Shown piece after piece: positions 16,826 through 24,301 of a stretch of DNA of 64,000 nucleotides; position 1 is the first letter of the stretch; the number at the start of each line of letters is the position of its first letter. The notes beneath the pieces are model-generated. The model worked only from the letters and a program-made list of their open reading frames with translations, did no database searches and was not told the origin of the DNA. The position numbers and the translations under genes are program-made. The DNA is from Dietzia sp032248695 (GTDB lineage Bacteria > Actinomycetota > Actinomycetes > Mycobacteriales > Mycobacteriaceae), in the NCBI RefSeq assembly GCF_032248695.1, contig NZ_JAVHXC010000002.1:558001-622000 (forward strand), in the 5' to 3' direction.

Positions 16826-17809
16826 ATGCCAGAATCAGATTTTCCGAGGCAGGGAACGTCGGACGGCAAACCGTCCCGCCCGGGCCCCTGGTCGCCGTCC
16901 GCGTCGTCCCCTCAGCCGCAGCACGAGTACGCCGGCGTTTCCGGCCCGCACTCCGGGGGCCAAGCAGGCGCGCAGCCGTGGTCCAGTGGTCCCAATGCCC
17001 CCTTCAGCGGCCCGCCATACGGTTCCCTGCCCTCGCTCGAGGAGGAGCCAAAGAGGCGAAACACGGTCGGCATGGTGGCGCTCATCGTCGCCGTCCTGGG
17101 CACGATCATGTCGGTGGTGCCCGGTGCGGCGATCGTCGGCTGGATCCTGCTCCCCTTCGGCTTCATCCTCGGTTTGGTCGGGCTGTTCATGAGCGGCAAG
17201 CCCAAGGGAACCTCAATCTCTGCCGTCATCGTCTCCATCGTCGGCACGATTGTCGCCATGGCCTTCTTCGTCACCGTCGTGGGGGATGCCTTCGACGAGG
17301 CGTTCGACGACGAGGTGACGGTGTCTCAGCCGGGGTCAGGGAGCTCGGGCGCTGGAGCGGTCGCAGACTCTAGCGATGCCGACTCCGACGACAGCACCGG
17401 CAGCCGGACCAACCCGTCAGCGATCGGCGATGTCCTCAGCTCGGACGAGTGGGAAGTCGTCGTCAACAGCTTCACCCGCAACGCAACCGACCAGGTCATG
17501 GCGGCCAACATGTTCAATGATCCTCCGCCGCCCGGAAGCCAGTACGCCCTGGTCAATCTCACGGCTACGTACATCGGGGATGAATCTGGTCACGCCGACT
17601 TCCTCAGCGCAGCCTTCGTCACCGACGCCGGCAACGTGATTCGGGACTACGACCATTCCGCCGTGACGCCCGATCCCCTGGAAGGGGAGCTCTACACCGG
17701 TGCGTCTGCGACCGGCAACATTGATCTCGCGATTCCCGAGGGTGAGTCGGGCTTGCTCCGCCTGGAACTCGGAACCTTCGGCGGCGAAGTGTTCGTCGCA
17801 GTCGAGTAG
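16826..17809 (+). CDS. Membrane protein with Pro/Gly-rich N-terminus and DUF4352-like domain
   Basis: A 327-residue protein of unknown function. The N-terminal 75 residues are Pro/Ser/Gly-rich and probably cytoplasmic. Two or three hydrophobic segments follow (about 77-150), giving 'TVGMVALIVAVLGTIMSVVPGAAIVGWILLPFGF' and a second pair. After an acidic, Ser/Asp-rich linker comes a C-terminal beta domain with 'YALVNLTATYIGDESGHADF' and 'LFLEL'-like strands resembling DUF4352, likely outside the membrane. It resembles the product of 4474 in architecture. A hairpin at 17827 follows. Confidence 0.75.
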   Translation: MPESDFPRQGTSDGKPSRPGPWSPSASSPQPQHEYAGVSGPHSGGQAGAQPWSSGPNAPFSGPPYGSLPSLEEEPKRRNTVGMVALIVAVLGTIMSVVPGAAIVGWILLPFGFILGLVGLFMSGKPKGTSISAVIVSIVGTIVAMAFFVTVVGDAFDEAFDDEVTVSQPGSGSSGAGAVADSSDADSDDSTGSRTNPSAIGDVLSSDEWEVVVNSFTRNATDQVMAANMFNDPPPPGSQYALVNLTATYIGDESGHADFLSAAFVTDAGNVIRDYDHSAVTPDPLEGELYTGASATGNIDLAIPEGESGLLRLELGTFGGEVFVAVE

Positions 17810-17826
17810 GTCAGCCTGAGAACGTT

Positions 17827-17856
17827 CGCCGTCGGCCCGTCAACGGGCCGGCGGCG
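17827..17856 (+). terminator. Hairpin after the DUF4352-like gene
   Basis: A 14-bp stem with one mismatch (CGCCGTCGGCCCGT and its complement) and a 2-nt loop begins 18 nt after the stop codon at 17809. Confidence 0.7.
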
Positions 17857-17935
17857 ATGTTCATTTCGCGCGACCCCGCCCAGACGACCCGCCTCTTTAC
17901 TGCAGCTGCTTCCTGACACACCCGCCGGCTGATTC

Positions 17936-17986
17936 TTGGTGTCACCACTGCGAAAAACGGCTCGACCGTCGCAATGGTGACATCAA
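17936..17986. repeat. Inverted-repeat family B, copy 1
   Basis: Arms TTGGTGTCACCACTGCGA and the near-complement (16 of 18 positions) enclose a 15-nt loop. A second copy lies at 26342. It is intergenic, in the gap between two convergent genes. Confidence 0.7.
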
Positions 17987-18051
17987 AACCCCGGGGCCCG
18001 GCAGCGCCGGTTCAGCCGACCGGGCCTCGGCAGCGCGGACGAGTGGGCTGG

Positions 18052-18072
18052 CCTCGTCGTCGTCGTTGTCGT
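18052..18072 (+). repeat. CCTCG(TCG)n run, intergenic copy
   Basis: The run lies 33 nt before a 47-nt hairpin element. The same pairing is seen at 19410/19444. Confidence 0.5.
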
Positions 18073-18105
18073 GGCCTACTCTCGGCCCAGCGCGGCGCAC
18101 CCCCT

Positions 18106-18152
18106 CTGACCTGCGGTGCCCTGAACGGGTGCGCCAGGGCACCGCAGGTCAG
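18106..18152. repeat. 47-nt hairpin element (family A), copy 1
   Basis: Perfect 18-bp arms CTGACCTGCGGTGCCCTG and complement with an 11-nt loop. It lies 38 nt from the 3' end of the gene ending at 18190, in a convergent gap. It is probably a bidirectional terminator or REP-like element. Confidence 0.9.
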
Positions 18153-18189
18153 GCGGCTGCGTCACGCGCGTCCGGCGCCGCGGCCCTCC

Positions 18190-18720
18190 CTAGGCGACGT
18201 ACGGATTCGTCACGGCCCGGCGACGCACCCGGGCCGGCACCACGAACAACATCACCACCACGAACGCGGCCATCACCGCCGCGGCGACGGCTCCCCACCC
18301 CGGACCGGACACCAACGTGAAGATGAGCCCCACCAGGCCGACCATCGCGACCGACAGGATCGCCAACCCCACCCGGGCCAACGTCGCCGACAGCCGCAGC
18401 ACCCGGTCCTTGCGATGGGAGCGGAAGACCGCCCGGTGGATCATCACCGGCGCGAGCAGGATCACCGTCGAGGCCAACGTCAGCGCGAGGATCACCAGGT
18501 AGAGCGCGCGGGCGCTGGCCCCGAGCTCGGCGAACCGCTGCTGGAACGGCACCACCAGCAGGAAGCCGGTGAGCACCTGGCCCCCGGTCTGCACGATGCG
18601 CAGCTCCTGCAGCAGCTCGATCCAGTTGCGGTCAATGCGCTGGGCCTCGGTCTCGTGGCGTTCGCTGGCCTCGTCGCGCTCGTGGGGCCGGTCGCGCTCG
18701 CGGGGCCGGTCGACGTCCAT
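18190..18720 (-). CDS. Four-TM membrane protein, DUF6328-like
   Basis: A 176-residue protein. A charged N-terminal tract of alternating Arg/Asp/Glu/His precedes 'NWIELLQELRIVQTGGQVLTGFLLVVPFQQRF'. Four hydrophobic segments then span about residues 45-165, ending 'VPARVRRRAVTNPYVA'. The pattern matches a small actinobacterial membrane family of unknown role (DUF6328, from memory). ATG 18720 follows AGGAG 4 nt upstream. It is divergent from the gene at 18832. Confidence 0.8.
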   Translation of the reverse strand: MDVDRPRERDRPHERDEASERHETEAQRIDRNWIELLQELRIVQTGGQVLTGFLLVVPFQQRFAELGASARALYLVILALTLASTVILLAPVMIHRAVFRSHRKDRVLRLSATLARVGLAILSVAMVGLVGLIFTLVSGPGWGAVAAAVMAAFVVVMLFVVPARVRRRAVTNPYVA

Positions 18721-18831
18721 GACGCTCCTCTCGCCGCCGGGGCCTTCATCGTTCCCCCGCACGCCGCGCGGCGGCTCGGCTTCGGCGGAATACGGGCGAC
18801 CCGGTCGCGACCCACAGGGCAGGATGGGGTC

Positions 18832-19377
18832 ATGGTCAAGCCTTCCAACACCGCCGGGATCGCCGCCGCCACCGGCCGCACGTGGGACGACTGGGTCGAG
18901 GTGCTCGAGGGCGCGGGCGCGCGCGAGATGCCGCACTCGGCGATCGCCGTGCTGGCCCTGAAGCACATGCCCGAGTCGCTCGAGCGCGCCGAGTGGTGGG
19001 CCCAGGCCGCGGCCGTCGCCTACGAACAGCACGCCGGTCTGCGCGTCCCCGGCCAGACCTGCACCGGCGACTTCCAGCTCTCCACTTCCAAAACCGTGAC
19101 CGGCGACAAGGACTCGGCACTGGAGGCGTGGGTGGCGCTCGCCGGGGAGCGCGAGGAGTTCGGCGGGGTCGAGGTGGAGGCCCCCGGCGCCGCGTCGAGC
19201 ACCGAGAAGTGGCGCTACTGGCGGGTCCCGCTGGCCGACGGCACCCGCGTCGCCCTGAACTTCAGCGACAAGGCCGGCGGTAAGTGCTCGGTGGGCCTGG
19301 TCCACTCCAAGCTCGACTCCACCGAGGCCATCGAGTTCTGGCGGCCCGTGTGGAAGGACCTGCTCGGACAGCTCTGA
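18832..19377 (+). CDS. Hypothetical protein, DUF4287-like N-terminus and START/AHSA1-like C-terminus
   Basis: A 181-residue soluble protein. The N-terminal 75 residues ('ATGRTWDDWVEVLEGAGAREM', 'WWAQAAAVAYEQHAGLR') resemble DUF4287. The remainder ('FQLSTSKTVTGDKDSALEAW', 'WRYWRVPLADGTRVALNFSDK', 'VGLVHSKLDS') looks like a START/AHSA1-type lipid-binding fold. ATG 18832 is chosen because homology begins there; the open frame extends far upstream. Function unknown. Confidence 0.75.
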   Translation: MVKPSNTAGIAAATGRTWDDWVEVLEGAGAREMPHSAIAVLALKHMPESLERAEWWAQAAAVAYEQHAGLRVPGQTCTGDFQLSTSKTVTGDKDSALEAWVALAGEREEFGGVEVEAPGAASSTEKWRYWRVPLADGTRVALNFSDKAGGKCSVGLVHSKLDSTEAIEFWRPVWKDLLGQL

Positions 19378-19409
19378 GGGTCCACGGGCGGGCGCGGTGC
19401 TGCCGCGGG

Positions 19410-19436
19410 CCTCGTCGTCGTCGTCATCGTCGTCGC
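19410..19436 (+). repeat. CCTCG(TCG)n run, intergenic copy
   Basis: A (TCG)n run 33 nt after the stop at 19377 and just before the hairpin at 19444, repeating the arrangement at 18052/18106. Confidence 0.5.
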
Positions 19437-19443
19437 CGAGCCC

Positions 19444-19490
19444 CTGACCTGCGGTGCCCTGAACGCGGCGAGCAGGACAGCCCAGGTCAG
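19444..19490. repeat. 47-nt hairpin element (family A), copy 2, degenerate right arm
   Basis: The left arm is identical to copy 1 and the loop is 11 nt. The right arm CAGGACAGCCCAGGTCAG carries three substitutions that break pairing. It lies in the convergent gap 19378-19614, where a further 10-bp inverted repeat (19535-19544 with 19593-19602) also occurs. Confidence 0.85.
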
Positions 19491-19614
19491 CGCCGCCGGC
19501 TCGGCCCCGGCGGGGCCGGCCCCCCGACACGCGTCAGCCGCGCGCCCCGGGTGACCCCGCCCCGCGGCGATGCGGTGCGGTGTCACGCGGAACGCGCGGC
19601 TGCTGGGGGACAGC

Positions 19615-20052
19615 TCAGTCGGCGACGGCGGCCAGACGCTTCTCGTCGATCGTGCGGTCAAAGACGAACGCGTAGAGCAGCCCGGCGCCGATCGCCGTGT
19701 ACGGCCAGACGAAGTAGACGATCACGCCCATCGACATCGGCAGGCCCCAGAGCGTGGCGTCGCCGCTCGCGGTGAGGATCGACCACACCACCAGCACAGC
19801 CAGAACCGCGCAGTAACCGCCGATCGCCAGTGACGACGCGCGGTCCCACGTGCCGTTCGCGCGCAGCGAGCCCATGAGCATCATGGTCACGGCGAACAGC
19901 GGGACCGCGAGGAATACCATCTGCCAGATGTCGGCGAGCATCCCGATCAGGGCGAACGCGGCGATCCCGGCGAACACGTGGATGAGGGTGCCGGCGCGCT
20001 TGTACTCGGGGACGGGGGCACCGGCGCGGTCGAGGGCGGCGAGATCAGACAT
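19615..20052 (-). CDS. Small membrane partner of the sodium:solute symporter
   Basis: A 145-residue protein with four hydrophobic segments (about 22-42, 47-65, 75-95 and 105-130) and a short charged C-terminus. I do not recognise a named family. Its start lies 8 nt inside the 3' end of the symporter gene, so the two are translationally coupled. Small membrane proteins are commonly encoded beside SSS carboxylate symporters and are assumed to be accessory subunits. Confidence 0.75.
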   Translation of the reverse strand: MSDLAALDRAGAPVPEYKRAGTLIHVFAGIAAFALIGMLADIWQMVFLAVPLFAVTMMLMGSLRANGTWDRASSLAIGGYCAVLAVLVVWSILTASGDATLWGLPMSMGVIVYFVWPYTAIGAGLLYAFVFDRTIDEKRLAAVAD

Positions 20053-21628
20053 GGTCGGGCCTTTCGGTGGTGGCGGTCGGCGCGGTGGCGGAGCCCGGGG
20101 CGGGCGTGCCGGCGGGCGCGGTGGCGGCGGCGGTGCCGGCGAGTGCGCCGTCGGAGTGGGCGCCCGGGCCGCCGTAGAGGAATCCCAGGGTGGCGTCGGG
20201 GTGACGGTTGGAGGTGACGAGCGAGATCCCGTAGAAGAGCAGGATCGACACGAGCAGCGAGATGCCGCCGACCTGCATGTACTCGGGCACGGTGATGACT
20301 TCGCGGGCGGCCAGCGAGCTGATGACCAGGTTGCCGACGATCGCGAAGATGACCGTGATGGTCGCGGCCGTCGAGGTGGCGCGCTCCCAGTAGATCGACA
20401 TGACCACCGGGCCGAGGATCGCCGCGGCGAACGCCGCCCAGCCCAGCGCGCCGAGCAGGAACACGACCTGCGACAGGAACAGGGTGAGCAGGACCGAGAG
20501 CACCACGAGGGTCAGCGAGGCGACCCGGCTCCACAGCACCTCACGCACCACGCGGATGCCGAACGCTCCGGGCAGGTCGCGCATCATCGACGAGGCGCCG
20601 ATGGTGATGAAGCTCGAGGCCGAGGACATGATCGCCGCGAGCAGACCGGTCAGGGCGATGCCGCCGACGATCGGGTGGGTGACGGAGTCGAGGAACCAGA
20701 TGGCGGTGTCGTCGATGTTCTCCAGCTCGGGGGCGTCGCCGGTGATCGTCATAGAGCGGGTGGCCAGGCCGATGCCCACCGAGAACAGGGTGGTCACGGC
20801 GTAGGCGATGCCGGCGACGGCCGCACCCCACTTGAGCTGGGTCATGTCGCGCAGCATGAGGAACTTGGTGAGCAGCTGCGGCTGACCGACGGCGCCGACA
20901 AAGATGAGGAGGCCGAAGGCGAAGATGTACGTCGGCGACTTCACGCCGTCGATCGACAGCAACTCGGCGCTGGTCGAGGAGATCGTGTCGAGCATCGGCA
21001 CCCAGCCACCGGCCACCTGGACGGCGAAGAAGAACAACCCCACGGACATGACCACCATGAGCACGCCCTGGACGAGGTCCGTCCACACGGCGGCGAGCAT
21101 CCCGCCGGCCATCGTGTACGCGGCCACGACGAGCGAACCGATCCACGCACTGGTGGCCACGGAGGTGCCCAGCAGCAGCGAGATGATCACGCCGATCGAG
21201 GTGACCTGCGCGGTCATGTAGGCGACGGCCGCCACGAACACCGCGACCGACATCGTGGCGTGCGAGGTGCGGTCCTGGAAACGGATCCGGATGAGGTCGG
21301 GCACCGAGTAGACGCTGTGCTTCTTACCGATCCAGTTGAGCCGGCTGCCCAGGAGGAACCAGGCGGCGGCAAACCCGAACGGGGCGAAGAGGCCGACGGC
21401 GATGAGCGCCTGGAGGCCCCAGGAGTACGTCTGCCCGGTGCCGCCGACCATGCCCCAGCCGGACTGGATGGACGAGAAGCTGGCGATGGCCATGACGAAG
21501 AAGCCGAGGGACTGCCCGGCCACGAGGAACTCCTTGGCCGATTTCATCTTGGTGTTGGCCCACGCGCCGATGGCGAACATCAGCACGAAGTAGGCGAGCA
21601 CCACGCCTATGACGACGGGATTGTTCAC
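20045..21628 (-). CDS. Sodium:solute symporter (SSS family), probably carboxylate uptake
   Basis: A 527-residue symporter with about 13 membrane segments. SSS hallmarks: 'AKEFLVAGQSLGFFVMAIASFSSIQSGWGMVGGTGQTY' near the N-terminus, 'YTMAGGMLAAVWTDLVQGVLMVVMSVG', and 'GLLAAIMSSASSFITIGASSMMRDL', which contains the family's sodium-site serines. The C-terminal 40 residues are a Gly/Ala/Thr-rich tail. It is transcribed with an acyl-CoA synthetase (4-nt overlap upstream), which suggests uptake of a monocarboxylate that is then activated. The substrate is inference. Confidence 0.9.
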   Translation of the reverse strand: MNNPVVIGVVLAYFVLMFAIGAWANTKMKSAKEFLVAGQSLGFFVMAIASFSSIQSGWGMVGGTGQTYSWGLQALIAVGLFAPFGFAAAWFLLGSRLNWIGKKHSVYSVPDLIRIRFQDRTSHATMSVAVFVAAVAYMTAQVTSIGVIISLLLGTSVATSAWIGSLVVAAYTMAGGMLAAVWTDLVQGVLMVVMSVGLFFFAVQVAGGWVPMLDTISSTSAELLSIDGVKSPTYIFAFGLLIFVGAVGQPQLLTKFLMLRDMTQLKWGAAVAGIAYAVTTLFSVGIGLATRSMTITGDAPELENIDDTAIWFLDSVTHPIVGGIALTGLLAAIMSSASSFITIGASSMMRDLPGAFGIRVVREVLWSRVASLTLVVLSVLLTLFLSQVVFLLGALGWAAFAAAILGPVVMSIYWERATSTAATITVIFAIVGNLVISSLAAREVITVPEYMQVGGISLLVSILLFYGISLVTSNRHPDATLGFLYGGPGAHSDGALAGTAAATAPAGTPAPGSATAPTATTERPDHV

Positions 21629-23454
21629 GACTTGTCCTTTGTGTGGTCGGCGGAGAACGAGGCGCGCAGCTGCGCCCGGCGGATCTTGCCGGTGTTGGTG
21701 GTGGGCAGTTCGTCCAGGAAGACGACCTCCCGCGGGTACTGGTAGAAGGCGAGGCGTTCCTTGACGAACGCCTGGATCTCGCGGGCGAGCGCCTCGCCCG
21801 CGTCGGCGTCGGCGGACGGGACGACGTACGCGACGATCGCCTCCCCGCGCAGCTCGTCCGGCACGCCGATCACGGCGACCATCTCGACGGCCGGATAGCG
21901 CAGGATCTGGTCCTCGATCTCGCCGGGGCCCACGCGGTAGCCGGCCGACGAGATGAGGTCGTCGTTGCGGCCGGAGAACCAGAAGTTCCCGTCGTCGTCG
22001 ACCGTCGCGAGGTCACCGGTGTGCAGCACGCCGCCGGCGGTCTTCTCGTCCGTCTTCTCGGGCGCGTTCCAGTAGCGCAGGAACGCGTTGGGGCTGGGCA
22101 AGCGGACGCAGATCTCGCCGACCTCCCCCGCGCCGACGGGCTGGCCGAGCTCGTCGAGCAGCTCGAGGTCGAAGCCGGGCGTCGGGCGGCCCATGGAGCC
22201 GGGCGGGGTGGCGAACTCGGCGTGGCAGGTGCCCACGATGAGGTTGCATTCGGTCTGGCCGTAGATCTCGTTGACCTGCACGCCCAGCGCGCCGCGGGCC
22301 CATTCGGCGACGGCCTCGCCGAGCGCCTCGCCGCCGGAGAACGCCGCGCGCAGGCCGGTGTGCGAGTAGTCGACGTCGGAGGCGCGCATCATCTTGAGGA
22401 TCGTGGGCGGCAGGAACGAGCAGGTCACGCCGTGTCGCCGGAGGATGTGCTCGACGTTCTCCGGGCTCGGCCGCCGGGTGGACGCCACCACGGGCACGCC
22501 GCTGTAGAGGCTCGGCAGCAGCACGTCGAGGAGCCCGCCGGCCCACGCCCAGTCGGCGGGGGTCCAGAACACGTCGGTGGTCTCCCCCGCCGCGGGGAAC
22601 CCGTCGAGCGCGCGCACCACGCCGGGCATGTGCCCCAGCACCACGCGGTGCCCGTGCAGCGCGCCCTTGGGCTGGCCGGTGGTACCGGAGGTGTAGATGA
22701 GGAGCGCGGGGTCGTCGGGTCCGGTGTCGGGGGTGACGACGGCGAGGTCGGCCTCCTCCGCCACCGCGAGCGGCAGCACGGTGAGCGCGCCGGGCCCGTC
22801 CGCGCCGGTCCCGCCAGCCGCGATTGTCCCGCCACCTACGGCCCCGGCTGCTCCGGCAGCGAAGCCGGCGCCGTCGGCTGTCGCCGCCGCGGCCTCATCC
22901 ACTGCCGGGGCTGTGCCCGCCGCGAGCATCGCCCCGGCGACCGGCGAGGTCGCCTCCGGCACGGCCGCGCAGGTCACGAGCACGGTGCGCAGCTCGGGCA
23001 GCCCGGCGAGCTCGCCGGCGAGGCGCTCGTAGCAGTCCGCGTCGAACACCGCCGCGACCGCTCCGGAGTCGCCCATGCGGAACAGCGCGGCCTCGGGCCC
23101 GAACTTCACCGACAGCGGCACCGCGATCGCGCCCATGAGGTACGCGGCGACGTGCGCGACGGCGGTCTCGGCGGACTGGGCGCACATCACGGCGACCCGG
23201 TCGCCCTCGCCGACGCCACGCTCGCGCAGGAACGTGATGAGCCGGCGGGCCCGCTCGCCGAGCTGCCCGAACGTCGTGACCTCGGGCGGGGCGTCGCCGC
23301 GGTCCACCACGATCGCGGGTGCCTCAGGCGGATGCGCGTCGGTGCACGCGGCGCCGATGTTGAATCGGTCCGGGATCTCCCACCGGAAGCCCTCGGGCCG
23401 TAGCGGCGGGCGCCAGAGCCGTATATCTGTGATCTGTCTCACCTGGGGGTGCAT
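21625..23454 (-). CDS. AMP-forming acyl-CoA synthetase
   Basis: A 609-residue ANL-superfamily ligase that would activate a short or medium carboxylic acid with ATP and CoA. Core motifs present: 'LLIYTSGTTGQPKG' (A3), 'YGQTECN' (A5), 'HTGDLATVDDDGNFWFSGRNDDLISSAGYRVGPGEIE' (A7-A8) and the catalytic lysine in 'TNTGKIRRAQLR'. An unusual Ala/Gly/Thr-rich insert of about 55 residues (roughly 170-225) interrupts the N-terminal domain and is probably a surface loop. The stop overlaps the symporter start by 4 nt. It is divergent from the enoyl-CoA hydratase gene. Confidence 0.92.
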   Translation of the reverse strand: MHPQVRQITDIRLWRPPLRPEGFRWEIPDRFNIGAACTDAHPPEAPAIVVDRGDAPPEVTTFGQLGERARRLITFLRERGVGEGDRVAVMCAQSAETAVAHVAAYLMGAIAVPLSVKFGPEAALFRMGDSGAVAAVFDADCYERLAGELAGLPELRTVLVTCAAVPEATSPVAGAMLAAGTAPAVDEAAAATADGAGFAAGAAGAVGGGTIAAGGTGADGPGALTVLPLAVAEEADLAVVTPDTGPDDPALLIYTSGTTGQPKGALHGHRVVLGHMPGVVRALDGFPAAGETTDVFWTPADWAWAGGLLDVLLPSLYSGVPVVASTRRPSPENVEHILRRHGVTCSFLPPTILKMMRASDVDYSHTGLRAAFSGGEALGEAVAEWARGALGVQVNEIYGQTECNLIVGTCHAEFATPPGSMGRPTPGFDLELLDELGQPVGAGEVGEICVRLPSPNAFLRYWNAPEKTDEKTAGGVLHTGDLATVDDDGNFWFSGRNDDLISSAGYRVGPGEIEDQILRYPAVEMVAVIGVPDELRGEAIVAYVVPSADADAGEALAREIQAFVKERLAFYQYPREVVFLDELPTTNTGKIRRAQLRASFSADHTKDKS

Positions 23455-23520
23455 GCCCCGACCGTACGAGTGGCGTGGTTCACATACAATGGAGATTCCC
23501 CCTAGCTTCGGAGCCCCACC

Positions 23521-24300
23521 ATGTATGAATTCCTATCCCTCGACGTCGCCGACGGCATCGCCCTCGTCACCCTGAACCGGCCGCCGGTCAACGCCCTTTC
23601 CCGGGCGATGCAGGAGGAGCTGCGCGCGGTGTCGGCCGAGGTCTCGGGCCGCGACGACGTCGACGCCGTGGTGTTCACCGGCAGCGAGCGCGTGTTCGCC
23701 GCCGGCGCGGACATCAAGGAGATGCGCGACATGACCCACGCGCAGATGGTCACCGAGGCCCGCTCACTGCAGTCCGCCTTCTCGGCCGTCGCCGCGATCC
23801 CCCAGCCCACCGTCGCCGCCCTCACCGGCGCGGCCCTGGGCGGCGGCATGGAACTCGCCCTGTGCTGCGACCGCCGGATCGCCGCCGCCAAGGCCAAGCT
23901 CGGCCAGCCCGAGATCCTGCTCGGCATCATCCCCGGCGCCGGCGGCACCCAGCGCCTGACCCGCCTCGTCGGCCCCGCCGTGGCCAAGGACCTCTGCCTC
24001 ACCGGCCGCACGATCACCGCCGCCGAGGCCCTCGAACTGCGGGCCGTCGAGGAGGTCGTCGAGGACGGCCGCGCCACCGAACGCGCCCTCGAGTGGGCCC
24101 GCCAGTTCGTCGGCGGACCCCGCATCGCCCTGCGCGCCGTCAAGGAGGCCGTCGACCGCGGCATCGAGGTGGACCTCGAGACGGGCCTGGCCATCGAGCG
24201 CGCCCTCTTCGCCGCCCTGTTCGCCACCGAGGACCGCGAGCTCGGCATGCAGTCGTTCATCGACAACGGCCCCGGCAAGGCGCAGTTCACCGGCCGCTGA
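23521..24300 (+). CDS. Enoyl-CoA hydratase/isomerase family protein
   Basis: A 259-residue crotonase-fold enzyme. The oxyanion-hole motifs are 'RVFAAGADIKEM' (about residue 60) and 'LTGAALGGGMELALCCDRRIA' (about 100). The catalytic glutamate region is 'LGQPEILLGIIPGAGGTQRLTRLVG', with both Glu positions of true hydratases present, and 'FLAARRA'-type helices follow. It should hydrate 2-enoyl-CoA in beta-oxidation. It lies divergently to the acyl-CoA synthetase and 1 nt before the regulator gene, so it probably forms an operon with that regulator. Confidence 0.93.
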   Translation: MYEFLSLDVADGIALVTLNRPPVNALSRAMQEELRAVSAEVSGRDDVDAVVFTGSERVFAAGADIKEMRDMTHAQMVTEARSLQSAFSAVAAIPQPTVAALTGAALGGGMELALCCDRRIAAAKAKLGQPEILLGIIPGAGGTQRLTRLVGPAVAKDLCLTGRTITAAEALELRAVEEVVEDGRATERALEWARQFVGGPRIALRAVKEAVDRGIEVDLETGLAIERALFAALFATEDRELGMQSFIDNGPGKAQFTGR

Positions 24301-24301
24301 C

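Noticed and set aside
19850..23403. Very long plus-strand open frames opposite the symporter and acyl-CoA synthetase genes
   Set aside because: They are codon-position shadows of the GC-rich minus-strand genes: compositions are Arg/Gly/His-rich with no family motif, while the minus-strand products have full motifs.
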